Shown: positions 8,678 to 17,007, numbered from the stretch's first letter. The stretch: 64,000 bases of DNA from Labilibaculum sp. (GCA_016342745.1 JAEINT010000013.1:62001-126000), one strand, 5' to 3'. Translations and numbers: made by a program. Notes: generated by a model from the letters alone, not told the origin.

Positions 8678-9364
8678 ATGTATCCAATATTAATTGTAGA
8701 AGATGAGCCGAGCATGCAAATGGGCTTAAGAGATAATTTGGAATTTGAGGGCTATGAAGTAGACCTTGCCGATGATGGCGAGTTGGCTCTGGAAAAAATA
8801 CTTGAAAATAAATATAGTCTGGTGCTTTTGGATGTTATGCTTCCGAAGCTTTCGGGATTTGATATTTGTAAAACAGCTCGCAAGAAAGGTGTTGCCGTAC
8901 CAATTATATTGCTAACGGCTCGTGGAGAAGAGATAGATAAGGTATTAGGTTTGGAGTTTGGTGCCGATGATTACATAACCAAACCATTTAGTTTACGCGA
9001 ACTATTAGCTAGAATTCGTGCAGTATTGCGTCGTTCACCAGCATTGGAACAAGCTGCAACAGAGGAGCGAGTTCAGATTGGTAACTTGGACATTAATTTT
9101 ACTTCATTTGAAGGATTTGTAAATGGCAACGAGGTGAAAATGTCTCATAAGGAAGTGGAAATATTGAATTACTTGTGGAAAAATAAAAATCAAATTGTTA
9201 GTCGCGACGATTTACTTGATAACATTTGGGGAATGGAATACCAACCAACGTCCCGAACCATTGATAATTTCATTTTAAAGCTGAGACAGAAGATCGAAGT
9301 TGACCCTAATCATGCTAAGGTAATATTAACCGTGCACGGAGTTGGGTATCGATTAGTTGTATAA
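8678..9364 (+). CDS. OmpR/PhoB-family response regulator
   Basis: The 228-aa protein has an N-terminal receiver (acidic pocket VEDEPS, phospho-acceptor Asp52 in LLDVMLPKLSG, conserved Thr in LLTARG and Lys in YITKPFS) and a C-terminal winged-helix DNA-binding domain ending in the typical VHGVGYRLV. It is the partner of the kinase encoded 27 bp upstream. Its targets cannot be told from the window; the downstream genes are separated by ~320 bp of repeat-rich DNA, so co-transcription with them is doubtful. Confidence 0.93.
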   Translation: MYPILIVEDEPSMQMGLRDNLEFEGYEVDLADDGELALEKILENKYSLVLLDVMLPKLSGFDICKTARKKGVAVPIILLTARGEEIDKVLGLEFGADDYITKPFSLRELLARIRAVLRRSPALEQAATEERVQIGNLDINFTSFEGFVNGNEVKMSHKEVEILNYLWKNKNQIVSRDDLLDNIWGMEYQPTSRTIDNFILKLRQKIEVDPNHAKVILTVHGVGYRLVV

Positions 9365-9687
9365 GTTCAAAGTAGAAAGTGACAAGGATAAAGGAACAAG
9401 ATTCAAGGAAAAAGTAGAAAGGAGAAAGGAAAAAGTTTCTAGCTCCAAGTTCTAAAGAAAAAGGATAAAGAGTCATCAATTGACCCGTGCTTTAGCTCGG
9501 GGTTTTAGAAGGAAATATAAAGCTGTGACAATTGATGACAACTGCTAACTTGCGGGTGACACAAATGTTTTTTTTGTAGCCTAATTTTACCAATAGAAAG
9601 TTAAGATAGAAGAAAGGAATGAATGGCGCGCGAATTCATTCTCTTTTAAAGTTTTAAAAATGATTGGTAACATTTAAAATTAGGGTT
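9365..9687. repeat. Noncoding region with interspersed repeat (inverted copy of 12281-12560)
   Basis: Purine-rich text such as GGAGAAAGGAAAAAGTTTC at 9420-9440 is the reverse complement of the pyrimidine-rich repeats at 12281-12560. It ends in the hairpin core CCCGTGCTTTAGCTCGGGG (9483-9502), also found inverted at 12355 and 12468. An 11-bp perfect inverted repeat, GTCATCAATTG (9472-9482) and CAATTGATGAC (9529-9539), encloses the core. No gene is seen before 9688. Confidence 0.7.
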
Positions 9688-10050
9688 ATGAAAACGATAA
9701 AGATTGTATTTTTCGCATTAGTATGTTTAGTATTAACAACTAATTTCGCAATGGCGGTTGAGCCAGAGAAGCAAAAGATTGAAAAAGAAAAAATTCAATT
9801 ACTTAAGAAAATTAAAAGATCAGTTTCGAGTACAAGTTTTGCTGATTTTATGCAAGAAGGGAAATCGGAGCAGGTTATTGTACGTTGCACGGTAAATGAA
9901 AACAACCGAGTGGTAGTTAGTAAGGTTATTGGTTTTGATGATGAACTTAAGAAAGCGATTCGAAAAAATATGGACGACAAGTTAATTAAGGCAAGTTCTG
10001 ATTTAGTTGGACAGGAATTGGCACTTCATTTTACATTTAAAATGAAATAA
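9688..10050 (+). CDS. Small secreted protein, weakly TonB-C-terminus-like
   Basis: The ATG at 9688 is preferred over an upstream TTG at 9664 because it places a clean signal peptide at the N-terminus (MKTIKIVFFALVCLVLTTN, cleavage near AMA-VEP). The mature part is ~95 residues, with VRCTVNENNRVVVSKVIGFD followed by a helix and a final strand, reminiscent of the TonB C-terminal fold but without firm motifs. It lies 33 bp before the first GH2-sandwich gene and is probably co-transcribed with it. The function is unknown. Confidence 0.7.
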   Translation: MKTIKIVFFALVCLVLTTNFAMAVEPEKQKIEKEKIQLLKKIKRSVSSTSFADFMQEGKSEQVIVRCTVNENNRVVVSKVIGFDDELKKAIRKNMDDKLIKASSDLVGQELALHFTFKMK

Positions 10051-10083
10051 GGGTAAAATTGGAATTAGCTACAAGATAAAAGG

Positions 10084-11169
10084 ATGATAATGAAAAGTAG
10101 GATCTCTAAAATACATATGGTAAAGCTTGGCTTACTGCTACTGTTCTTGATTTTTCAAGTGGGTAGTGTAAAATCAGAAAACCTGAGAAGCTTGGTTAAC
10201 CTAAAAGGATATTGGAAATTTTCAATTGGGGATGATCCGCAGTGGGCCAACCCCAATTATAATGATTCGAAATGGCAAAAGGTATTTGTGCCTGATAGTT
10301 GGGAAACAAATGGTTTCGAGGACTACAATGGATACGCCTGGTATCGAAAAACTTTTGAATTGAATCAATCATACAATCGTGAGTTTGTTTATTTGCGAAT
10401 GGGGAAAATTGATGATGTTGATGAGGTTTTTGTGAATGGAAAATTGGTAGGCGCATCGGGGAATTTTCCTCCTCGAATGAAAACGGCTTATGATATTCCG
10501 CGAATGTACCCAGTTCCGGTAAGTTTGCTTCGGGAAGATGGCAAAAATACAATTGCAGTTCGTGTGTACGATGAAATTTTGGATGGTGGAATTATTAGTG
10601 GTGACATTGGTTTGTTTTTAGATCTCGATCAGATAAAAATGGATGTAGACTTAAGTGGCTACTGGAATTTTGAAATCAATAAAACGGTAGATAAAGGAAA
10701 TTTGAATTGTGTGAATTACCGAAAAGGGAAAATATTTGTTCCTGGATTTTGGGAGGCACGAGGATACAACGACTATGATGGGAAAGCTGTTTACACAAAG
10801 AGTTTTTCCTATCCATCCGATTTAAGTCGAGATGACAAGGTTTTGGTTCTGGGTGTAATTGATGATGAAGATGAGGTATATTTGAATGGAGATAAGCTGA
10901 GAGTATTAAGAGCTAAGCAGGATCGAAGAAGTTCTTATGCGAATTCGAATTATGCTACCTTTCGTGCTTATGAAATACCAGATGGCTTACTGAATAGGTC
11001 GAATGGAAATGAGATTGAAGTTATTGTGACCGATCATATGGGACCAGGTGGAATTTATAGGGGACCTATTGGAATTACCAATAGAGACAGAGCCGAGGCA
11101 TTGCTTCAAAGGGAATACAAAGACAATCGATCGAATGTGCAGAAGTTTTTTGATTATTGGTTCGATTAA
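10084..11169 (+). CDS. Secreted protein with two GH2 sugar-binding-type beta-sandwich modules
   Basis: A signal peptide (hydrophobic stretch around LGLLLLFLIFQVGS) is followed by two homologous modules of ~150 residues (about 38-195 and 197-350). Each starts with a DLxGxWxF motif and contains W(E)xxGF/Y-x-D-YNG/DGxAxY, a middle GxIDDxDEVxxNG segment, and an end motif IxVRVYD/VTDxxGxGGI. This is the jelly-roll fold of the N-terminal domain of glycoside hydrolase family 2 (beta-galactosidase type). No catalytic TIM barrel is present, so the protein is presumably a carbohydrate-binding protein, not an enzyme. An alternative ATG lies at 10090. A paralogue follows 27 bp after the stop. Confidence 0.82.
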   Translation: MIMKSRISKIHMVKLGLLLLFLIFQVGSVKSENLRSLVNLKGYWKFSIGDDPQWANPNYNDSKWQKVFVPDSWETNGFEDYNGYAWYRKTFELNQSYNREFVYLRMGKIDDVDEVFVNGKLVGASGNFPPRMKTAYDIPRMYPVPVSLLREDGKNTIAVRVYDEILDGGIISGDIGLFLDLDQIKMDVDLSGYWNFEINKTVDKGNLNCVNYRKGKIFVPGFWEARGYNDYDGKAVYTKSFSYPSDLSRDDKVLVLGVIDDEDEVYLNGDKLRVLRAKQDRRSSYANSNYATFRAYEIPDGLLNRSNGNEIEVIVTDHMGPGGIYRGPIGITNRDRAEALLQREYKDNRSNVQKFFDYWFD

Positions 11170-11196
11170 ACAAGGGTGCGTAGTTATACTGGAGAA

Positions 11197-12228
11197 ATGG
11201 AGAAGAGAAGAGAACATACAATAGATTTGCTAAAAGTATTATTGATTAGTCTGTGTTTTATTGGGCTGAATTGGAATGCGAGTGCTCAAGATTATCGGAA
11301 AGTGGTTGATTTGAATGGATCGTGGAAATTTTCGATAGGAGATAATGAAAAATGGGCAGCAGCCGATTATAATGATTCCAATTGGGAGCGAATTCAAGTA
11401 CCATCACAGTGGGAAAATCAGGGCTTTCATGGCTACGATGGTTTTGCCTGGTACCGAACCAGTTTTAATTTTCCATCCTCGTTAAAAGCGCAATCTTTGT
11501 TTCTTAAACTAGGTACTATTGATGATGTAGATGAAGTTTACGTAAATGGAAAAAGGGTAGGGCGTACCGGTACTTTTCCACCTCATTTTTCAACGGCTTA
11601 CAATTCTAATCGTGTGTATCATGTTCCTGTTGGCTATTTAAAAGAGAACAACAATACCATTGCTGTTCGTGTTTACGATGATATCGGAGAAGGCGGGATT
11701 GTTCATGGTGATATTTCTTTAGTTGTCGATCGCGATGCCATTCCTTTGGATGTTGATTTGCAAGGAGATTGGAAATTTAAAACAGGTCGAAATGCCCACA
11801 AAGATCTTGGATCCGTAATTGATTGGGATGATATTTTGGTTCCTGGCCATTGGGAAAATCAAGGTTACAAGAACTATGATGGTTATGCTTGCTATGTGCT
11901 CGATTTTGCTGTAAGTGCAAATGTTCTGGCAGAAAGAATGGTTTTGGTTTTGGGCAAGATTGACGATCTTGATCAGGTTTATGTAAATGGAGTTTTGGTA
12001 GGGCAATCGGGAGCGTTCAAGCCATCCACAGTTCGACAGTATTCCGATACTTATCGTCAACTTAGAGGCTATTATCTACCTCCAAATCTGCTTAAAGCAA
12101 ATCAAGAGAATAGAATTGTAGTACGTGTTTACGACGCAGTAGAGGGTGGAGGAATTTATACCGGTTCTATTGGCCTAATAACACAAGAAAACTACATCGA
12201 TTATTGGAACAGCCGAAGAAGAAGATGA
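11197..12228 (+). CDS. Paralogous secreted protein with two GH2-type beta-sandwich modules
   Basis: The ATG at 11197 has a GGAG 6 bases upstream and gives a good signal peptide (LLISLCFIGLNWNASAQ); an upstream GTG at 11176 is less likely. Two modules follow with the same landmarks as the preceding gene: DLNGSWKFSIGD, WENQGFHGYDGFAWY, GTIDDVDEVYVNGKRVG and VRVYDD in the first, and DLQGDWKF, WENQGYKNYDGYACY, GKIDDLDQVYVNG and VRVYDA in the second. The close match to the upstream protein points to tandem gene duplication on top of an older internal duplication. There are no catalytic domains. Role: probably periplasmic or surface sugar binding, by inference. Confidence 0.82.
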   Translation: MEKRREHTIDLLKVLLISLCFIGLNWNASAQDYRKVVDLNGSWKFSIGDNEKWAAADYNDSNWERIQVPSQWENQGFHGYDGFAWYRTSFNFPSSLKAQSLFLKLGTIDDVDEVYVNGKRVGRTGTFPPHFSTAYNSNRVYHVPVGYLKENNNTIAVRVYDDIGEGGIVHGDISLVVDRDAIPLDVDLQGDWKFKTGRNAHKDLGSVIDWDDILVPGHWENQGYKNYDGYACYVLDFAVSANVLAERMVLVLGKIDDLDQVYVNGVLVGQSGAFKPSTVRQYSDTYRQLRGYYLPPNLLKANQENRIVVRVYDAVEGGGIYTGSIGLITQENYIDYWNSRRRR

Positions 12229-12564
12229 TTTACAGTGATCAGTTAGCAGTGAACGGTTATCAGTAAAATTAACCTACTGCCTTTTTACTTTTTCCTTGGA
12301 GCTTAAAACTTTTTCCTTTCTCCTTGTTTCTTGGATTTTGTTTTCATTACTGCATCCCCGAGCTAAAGCACGGGGCAATAGATGGCCCTTCTTTCTTTTT
12401 ACTTTTTCCTTGGAGCTTAAAACTTTTTCCTTTCTCCTTGTTTCTTGGATTTTGTTTTCATTACTGCATCCCGAGCTAAAGCACGGGGCAATAGATGGCC
12501 CTTCTTTCTTTTTACTTTATCCTTGGAGCTTGAAACTTTTTCCTTGAAGCTTTATTCTTGAACC
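12229..12564. repeat. Tandem noncoding repeat, two full 113-114 bp copies plus a partial
   Basis: Copies run 12281-12394, 12395-12507 and 12508-12560 (partial). Each consists of CT-rich text (CTTTTTACTTTTTCCTTGGA...) followed by a hairpin core CCCCGAGCTAAAGCACGGGG (12356-12375 in copy 1; copy 2 has lost one C). The 83-codon open frame in this stretch is a by-product of the repeat. The first ~50 bp (12229-12280) contain the direct repeat CAGTGA/CAGTAA text (TCAGTTAGCAGTGAACGG). No gene is supported here. Confidence 0.8.
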
Positions 12565-14565
12565 TTAATAAATAGAATTGGCTTGCGCTTTTCTTTTCTT
12601 CTTGTCCTCTTTCTCCTTTAGCTTTTCCTTCTTTAGGCGTGCACGTTCTTCTCTTTTCAATTTCTTTTTAATTTTTCGTTTCTGCGCTTGGGTCATGCTT
12701 TCGCGGATATCATCATCGGGGGCAGAAATACCTCTGTTGCTTCTGCTTGAATTGTAATCTTGTGCACGAGTGCCATTGTTATTGCCGTTATTTCCTATAT
12801 CATCTCCAGATGTGTCTGTAGCAGAATCTGCTTTGTTCGATCTGCTTGAATTGTAGTCGGTAGCTTCTACGCCACGATTATTTCCACCATTGTTATCCAT
12901 ATCCAATACGGAATGATTGGAGTTTTTATTGCTTCGGCTCGAGTTGTAATCCGTTGCTTTGCTACCATCACTGTTGCCATCATCACCTGATGTATCCGCA
13001 GCGGAATCTGCTTTGTTCGATCTGCTGGAATTGTAGTCGGTGGCTTCTACGCCACGATTATTTCCGCCATTGTTATCTACATCCAATACAGAATGATTAG
13101 TGTTTTTATTGCTTCGGCTCGAGTTGTAGTCCGTTGCTTTGCTACCATCATTATTGCCAACATCTCCAGATGTGTCTGTAGCAGAATCTGCTTTGTTCGA
13201 TCTGCTGGAATTGTAATCGGTGGCTTCTACGCCACGATTATTTCCGCCATTGTTATCTACATCCAATGCAGAATGATTGGAGTTTTTATTGCTTCGGCTC
13301 GAGTTGTAGTCCGTTGCTTTACTTCCATCATTATTGCCATCATCTCCTGATGTATCGGTAGCGGAATCTGCTTTGTTCGATCTGCTGGAATTGTAGTCGG
13401 TGGCTTCTACGCCACGATTATTTCCACCATTGTTATCTACATCCAATACAGAATGATTGGAGTTTTTATTGCTTCGGCTCGAGTTGTAGTCCGTTGCTTT
13501 GCTTCCATCATTATTGCCATCATCACCTGATGTATCGCTAGCCGTATCTGCTTTGTTCGATCTGCTGGAATTGTAGTCGGTAGCTGCAACACCTCTGTTT
13601 CCTGTATTGCTATTTGGTCGATCGGCGGAAATTCCTCTGTTACTGCGGCTCGAATTGTAATCTTGTGCTTTGCCACTTGATGTTCCGCCTGTGTTGCCTC
13701 CCGAATTATTGGCACCCTCGTACAAAACATTTTCCCCTTGATTGCTGTTTTGTTGATACATTGGGTTGCTATTGTTACTGCTTCTAGGCTGATACATTGG
13801 ATTATCACCTTTGGTTCCTGAGTTCTGATAGAGTGGGTTGGAGCTTCTCTGGGAATTGTTAGCACAAAGACTACCAATGCTAATGCTAACGCCAAAATTC
13901 ATGTTTAAACTAGAAAAATTCAAGCTTTTAGCCGTGAATGGAATTTCACTTGCCAAATCAGGATCTAACCTGCCATCGGCACCAATTGCTTTCGATAAAT
14001 CTTTGCTATAGAAATTGATATCGGAATTGAGTGTAGTTACATATTCGCTACTTACGAATAGTTGCAAGCCTGTACAAACTTCCGTTTTAATTTTGGCACC
14101 CACACGAGCACTCAATGCTTTTACACTTTGTTGATTTAGTTTCTCTGTTGTGATGTCGGTATTGGCCTGTAAACTTTTAATTTCAGGTGTACTCGTTACC
14201 GATAATCCGGTTCTTCCATATACTTGAATGGCAAATTTGCTATTGCCCAAGCTGAACTGTGGCCCTACATCAAATGTAGTACTGCTGTATTGGTTTCGGG
14301 ATCCTTGTACAGGACCAAATTCTTGTCTTACATTAAAAGAGGAATGTTTGGCTCCAAAGCCCAAGGAGATTTTTTCGCAGAATTGTTTGCTTAGTGATAG
14401 TTCACTATTGAATCCATCTTCTACAAAATCTTCGAAGCCTCCATTGGGAAGGCTAATACCGTTGATTATTTCGATTTGTAGTTGGCCTGAATTCGATTGG
14501 CTATTTTGTGCATTAGAATAGGTGCAGAACAATATTAGGACGATAGACAAGAAAAGGTTTTTCAT
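12565..14565 (-). CDS. Envelope protein with beta-barrel-like N-terminus and 60-residue tandem repeats
   Basis: Starting at the ATG at 14565 gives a signal peptide (MKNLFLSIVLILFCTYSNAQ). Residues ~25-235 alternate hydrophobic and polar residues like a small outer-membrane beta-barrel (SLGFGAK, FDVGPQFSLGNSKFAIQVYGRTGLS, MNFGVSISIG). After a linker with NPMYQ repeats comes a low-complexity region: the octapeptide DYNSSRSN occurs eleven times, mostly within four 60-residue units. The C-terminus is strongly basic (KRKIKKKLKREERARLKKEK). A barrel with a disordered, Ser/Asn/Asp-rich extension and a cationic tail suggests binding to peptidoglycan or an anionic polymer; this is inference. The repeats make copy-number change likely. 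Confidence 0.72.
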   Translation of the reverse strand: MKNLFLSIVLILFCTYSNAQNSQSNSGQLQIEIINGISLPNGGFEDFVEDGFNSELSLSKQFCEKISLGFGAKHSSFNVRQEFGPVQGSRNQYSSTTFDVGPQFSLGNSKFAIQVYGRTGLSVTSTPEIKSLQANTDITTEKLNQQSVKALSARVGAKIKTEVCTGLQLFVSSEYVTTLNSDINFYSKDLSKAIGADGRLDPDLASEIPFTAKSLNFSSLNMNFGVSISIGSLCANNSQRSSNPLYQNSGTKGDNPMYQPRSSNNSNPMYQQNSNQGENVLYEGANNSGGNTGGTSSGKAQDYNSSRSNRGISADRPNSNTGNRGVAATDYNSSRSNKADTASDTSGDDGNNDGSKATDYNSSRSNKNSNHSVLDVDNNGGNNRGVEATDYNSSRSNKADSATDTSGDDGNNDGSKATDYNSSRSNKNSNHSALDVDNNGGNNRGVEATDYNSSRSNKADSATDTSGDVGNNDGSKATDYNSSRSNKNTNHSVLDVDNNGGNNRGVEATDYNSSRSNKADSAADTSGDDGNSDGSKATDYNSSRSNKNSNHSVLDMDNNGGNNRGVEATDYNSSRSNKADSATDTSGDDIGNNGNNNGTRAQDYNSSRSNRGISAPDDDIRESMTQAQKRKIKKKLKREERARLKKEKLKEKEDKKKRKAQANSIY
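12835..13554. repeat. Four tandem 180-bp coding repeats
   Basis: Within the gene at 12565-14565, four units of exactly 180 bp (60 codons) run from 13554 down to 12835 on the minus strand, and the start of a fifth diverges after ~12 codons. Units begin KADSATDTSGDDGNNDGSK and differ at only a few positions (V/A after NHS, D/V/G in the SGDD run). The near identity points to recent expansion by unequal recombination or slippage. Confidence 0.95.
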
Positions 14566-14768
14566 ATGTGGGATCTTTAGGTGCAAGACTATTAATCGGC
14601 TGGTTTAGGTCCGATTGATATCTTAAGATACGAAAAAATATTTAAAGATGTCCAAGTCTTTAATTGTGTTTTTATAATACTTGATTGTAGTTCTTGATTT
14701 ACTTCCATGATCGAAAGTTCAAAAACTCTTAATACGAGATTTATTGCAGTTGTTCAGTTTTTGTTTAG

Positions 14769-14792
14769 TTAGTAAATACGGAGGTTTACTAA
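14769..14792. promoter_or_regulatory. Inverted repeat upstream of the GH16 gene, possible operator
   Basis: TTAGTAAA (14769-14776) and TTTACTAA (14785-14792) are perfect 8-bp arms with an 8-nt spacer, 64 bp upstream of the GH16 start. A regulator-binding site is suggested by symmetry and position only. Confidence 0.35.
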
Positions 14793-14856
14793 AGGGTATG
14801 TATTTTTATATCTTCAAAATAAAAACGAATTGTCAGAACTTAAATTTAATGAAACA

Positions 14857-16146
14857 ATGATGCAGAAACGAAGCTTAACAAGCAAACACACTCTTTTTTT
14901 ACTGATTTTATCTTTATTTATATGCCAAACTTCTTGCAGTAGTAATTCTGATTTGGATGCAGAGTCAGTAGACACAAATGATAAGCCAAAGGCGGTAAAT
15001 GATAATTTAGCGGTTGATGAGGATAGCTTTGCAGGTACGCCAAATCAGGTTAAAGTCTCGGCGAATGATGAAATAGGTAATGATGGTGGTGATGGAGACG
15101 ATTACAGTTTGCTTTCAGATGCTAGTAATGGGAGTGTGAGTGAAGTAAGCGATGGGGTGTTTGAATATGTACCTAATGTAGATTTTAATGGCACAGATAG
15201 CTTTACTTACACCCTTACCGATGCGGATGGTGATACCGATGGGGCAAGCGTAGACATAACAGTAAATGCGGTAGCGGATGGTCCAACTACTGCCGATTTT
15301 AATAATATTGATCCCAACAATCCATCTTTTGTATCGATAGATGATACCACTCCTGAGGGAAAGAAATGGGTTAAATTTGAAAGCATGTCCGATGAGTTTG
15401 ATGCTTGGGATAGCGATAAATGGTTCAAGTCGACATGGAATTACGGTGTTCCTGTATTCATGTCACAATCGGATAATAATTCGGGGGTGAAGGATGGAAA
15501 TTTGTGGATAAAGGCTACGCTAAATGAAAGTAATGCCGATGGCAGATGGTTCCAGACAGCACGAATTCACTCCAAAGCCGAAACAAGTTATCCGATGTAT
15601 ACCGAGGCAAGAATTAAAACAGCTCATATTTCAGCATATAATACCTTTTGGTTGAATAATGGAAACTCAACAAATAGAGACGAAATTGATATTATTGAAA
15701 ACAATTCGAAACCATCTTGTGGCTGTCAGCCTGATTATCCTTTGCTAATGCATTCAGGATATTGGCATGCCGATTCTGATAAATTACCCGTTGAAATAAA
15801 TGATTCAGATGATTTTATGAATACAAATTTATCCGATGCCAATCCGTTGAAAGGAGTAAAATGGAATGAGGATTACCATACCTTTGGTGTGTGGTGGAAA
15901 GATGCCAATAACATTCAGTTTTATTTAGATGGAGAACCAGCAGGTAGCGTTGTGGTAGGTCACGATAAATCAGGAACAACTTATGCAAATCGTGAGTTTA
16001 CAAGAGACTTGGAAGTGATTTTCGATTTGTGGACCAAAGAAGCCGATTGGATAGGTGGTTTGGCTTTAAAAACCGATTTGGGCGACGATGCAATCAATAC
16101 CATGAGAGTTGATTGGGTTAGAACTTGGAAACTTGAAGAGGAATAA
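14857..16146 (+). CDS. GH16 glycoside hydrolase lipoprotein with tandem-95/cadherin-like module
   Basis: The ATG at 14857 is preferred to an upstream TTG at 14830. A lipoprotein signal ends at ICQTSC (Cys27). Residues ~45-140 form a cadherin-like/tandem-95 module (VDEDSFAGTP, FEYVPNVDFNGTDSFTYTL, DADGDTDGASVDITVNAV). The rest is a GH16 beta-jelly-roll domain with catalytic motif EIDIIE (Glu276 nucleophile, Asp278, Glu281 acid/base). Features such as the FWLNNG segment before it and the Cys-containing loop CGCQPDY after it resemble the marine agarase/porphyranase/carrageenase groups. It likely cuts a sulfated red-algal galactan at the cell surface; the exact substrate is not determined. It stands alone, not in a SusCD locus. 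Confidence 0.85.
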   Translation: MMQKRSLTSKHTLFLLILSLFICQTSCSSNSDLDAESVDTNDKPKAVNDNLAVDEDSFAGTPNQVKVSANDEIGNDGGDGDDYSLLSDASNGSVSEVSDGVFEYVPNVDFNGTDSFTYTLTDADGDTDGASVDITVNAVADGPTTADFNNIDPNNPSFVSIDDTTPEGKKWVKFESMSDEFDAWDSDKWFKSTWNYGVPVFMSQSDNNSGVKDGNLWIKATLNESNADGRWFQTARIHSKAETSYPMYTEARIKTAHISAYNTFWLNNGNSTNRDEIDIIENNSKPSCGCQPDYPLLMHSGYWHADSDKLPVEINDSDDFMNTNLSDANPLKGVKWNEDYHTFGVWWKDANNIQFYLDGEPAGSVVVGHDKSGTTYANREFTRDLEVIFDLWTKEADWIGGLALKTDLGDDAINTMRVDWVRTWKLEEE

Positions 16147-16642
16147 TAAAGAATTTATTGGGCTTGTTTAAAGAATAGGCCTCTTAAATAGTAGAGCTAA
16201 GGTCCGAAGTAAACTTGATTTGCTTCGGACTTTTTTGTGTTTTGTCGCTTCTTAAAAAGCAATCCATTTGTCTTTTTATAGAAATATTTCATTGTGGATT
16301 TGCTAGGAAATCAGCATTTCTTTTTACGGTTCTATGGTAAGAAAAATAGGTCCTATTTCGGATTGCTTCTTTAAGGGAGTTAGGAAATAAGGAAGCAATA
16401 TTATTCTCTATACTTGGTGTGTCTTATAAAACAAAATGATTTATTGTTTGTTGTATTTGTTATATAATGTATTTTACTGTTCCGATTTAAAATTACAAAC
16501 ACCACTACCGTAAAGTAGTTATGGTTATGATGCTTTGAATAGAACGCTTTAGGGATTTTTTCTATTGCAAAATGTAATTTCTCCACCTATCTTTATTCAA
16601 ATTGATTAGCCTTAAGCATACTAAACAAAATAAAAACAGATA
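16147..16642. other. 496-bp intergenic region without recognised genes
   Basis: It contains the GH16 terminator at 16202-16236. The rest is AT-rich and includes a possible short reading frame on the minus strand (16401-16586) with unconvincing composition. Nothing else is recognised. Confidence 0.5.
16202..16236 (+). terminator. Intrinsic terminator of the GH16 gene
   Basis: GTCCGAAG (16202-16209) pairs perfectly with CTTCGGAC (16223-16230), followed by TTTTTT. It lies 55 bp after the GH16 stop codon. Confidence 0.87.
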
Positions 16643-17007
16643 ATGATAGTAGAAAACAGAGTAGACATCGTTTATTCGATTTTATTGAAAGAGGCTGTAT
16701 GTTAGCCGAAAGCAACCCCGACTTAATTCCGCCTTACATTAAATTGAAAGATGTAAAAAAAGATGTGGAAGCGTGGAAGGTGATCAATCCTATAATTAAA
16801 GATTTGGAACAACAACTAAGCCAGCTAAACGATACAGCAGCATTGTGCGGAAACGAAGCCTATTCTCCTGTATTATCTTACCACTACATTAAACAAGCTG
16901 CAAAAGATGGCGTGACTGGCGCAAAACCAATTTACGAGGATTTAAAAAAGCAGTTCCCATCTACTGCTCCTAAAAAAAAATCTGAAGAACCTGTTGTTGC
17001 AGAATAA
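16643..17007 (+). pseudogene. Probable truncated, frameshifted gene of a conserved Bacteroidota hypothetical family
   Basis: An ATG at 16643 opens MIVENRVDIVYSILLKEA but stops at 16705. A second frame starting at 16699 continues for 102 codons (NPDLIPPYIKLKDVKKDVEA and later TAALCGNEAYSPVLSYHYIK, then DGVTGAKPIYEDLKKQFP). I recall full-length relatives of ~150-180 aa that begin with an ENRV/I-D segment and end with the same helical region and the GxKxIYxDLKKRFP tail, so the middle appears deleted and the two ends are out of frame. The 102-codon part could still be translated on its own. The family's function is unknown to me. Confidence 0.5.

Noticed and set aside
12350-12480. The CCCCGAGC hairpins as CRISPR repeats.
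   Set aside because: Spacing is 113 bp with identical, not unique, spacers, and no cas genes are present.
12296-12547. An 83-codon open frame with two near-identical halves (ELKTFSFLLVSWILFSLLHP).
   Set aside because: It is the direct translation of the tandem noncoding repeat; the halves repeat because the DNA repeats, and composition and context are not gene-like.
13093-13895. Open frames antisense or out of frame to the 180-bp coding repeats.
   Set aside because: They are by-products of the repetitive gene on the minus strand; that gene has a signal peptide and sensible composition, these do not.
16401-16586. A 61-codon minus-strand frame after the GH16 gene.
   Set aside because: Low-complexity, His/Asn-rich text without signal peptide or family; it overlaps no promoter or neighbour of the right kind.
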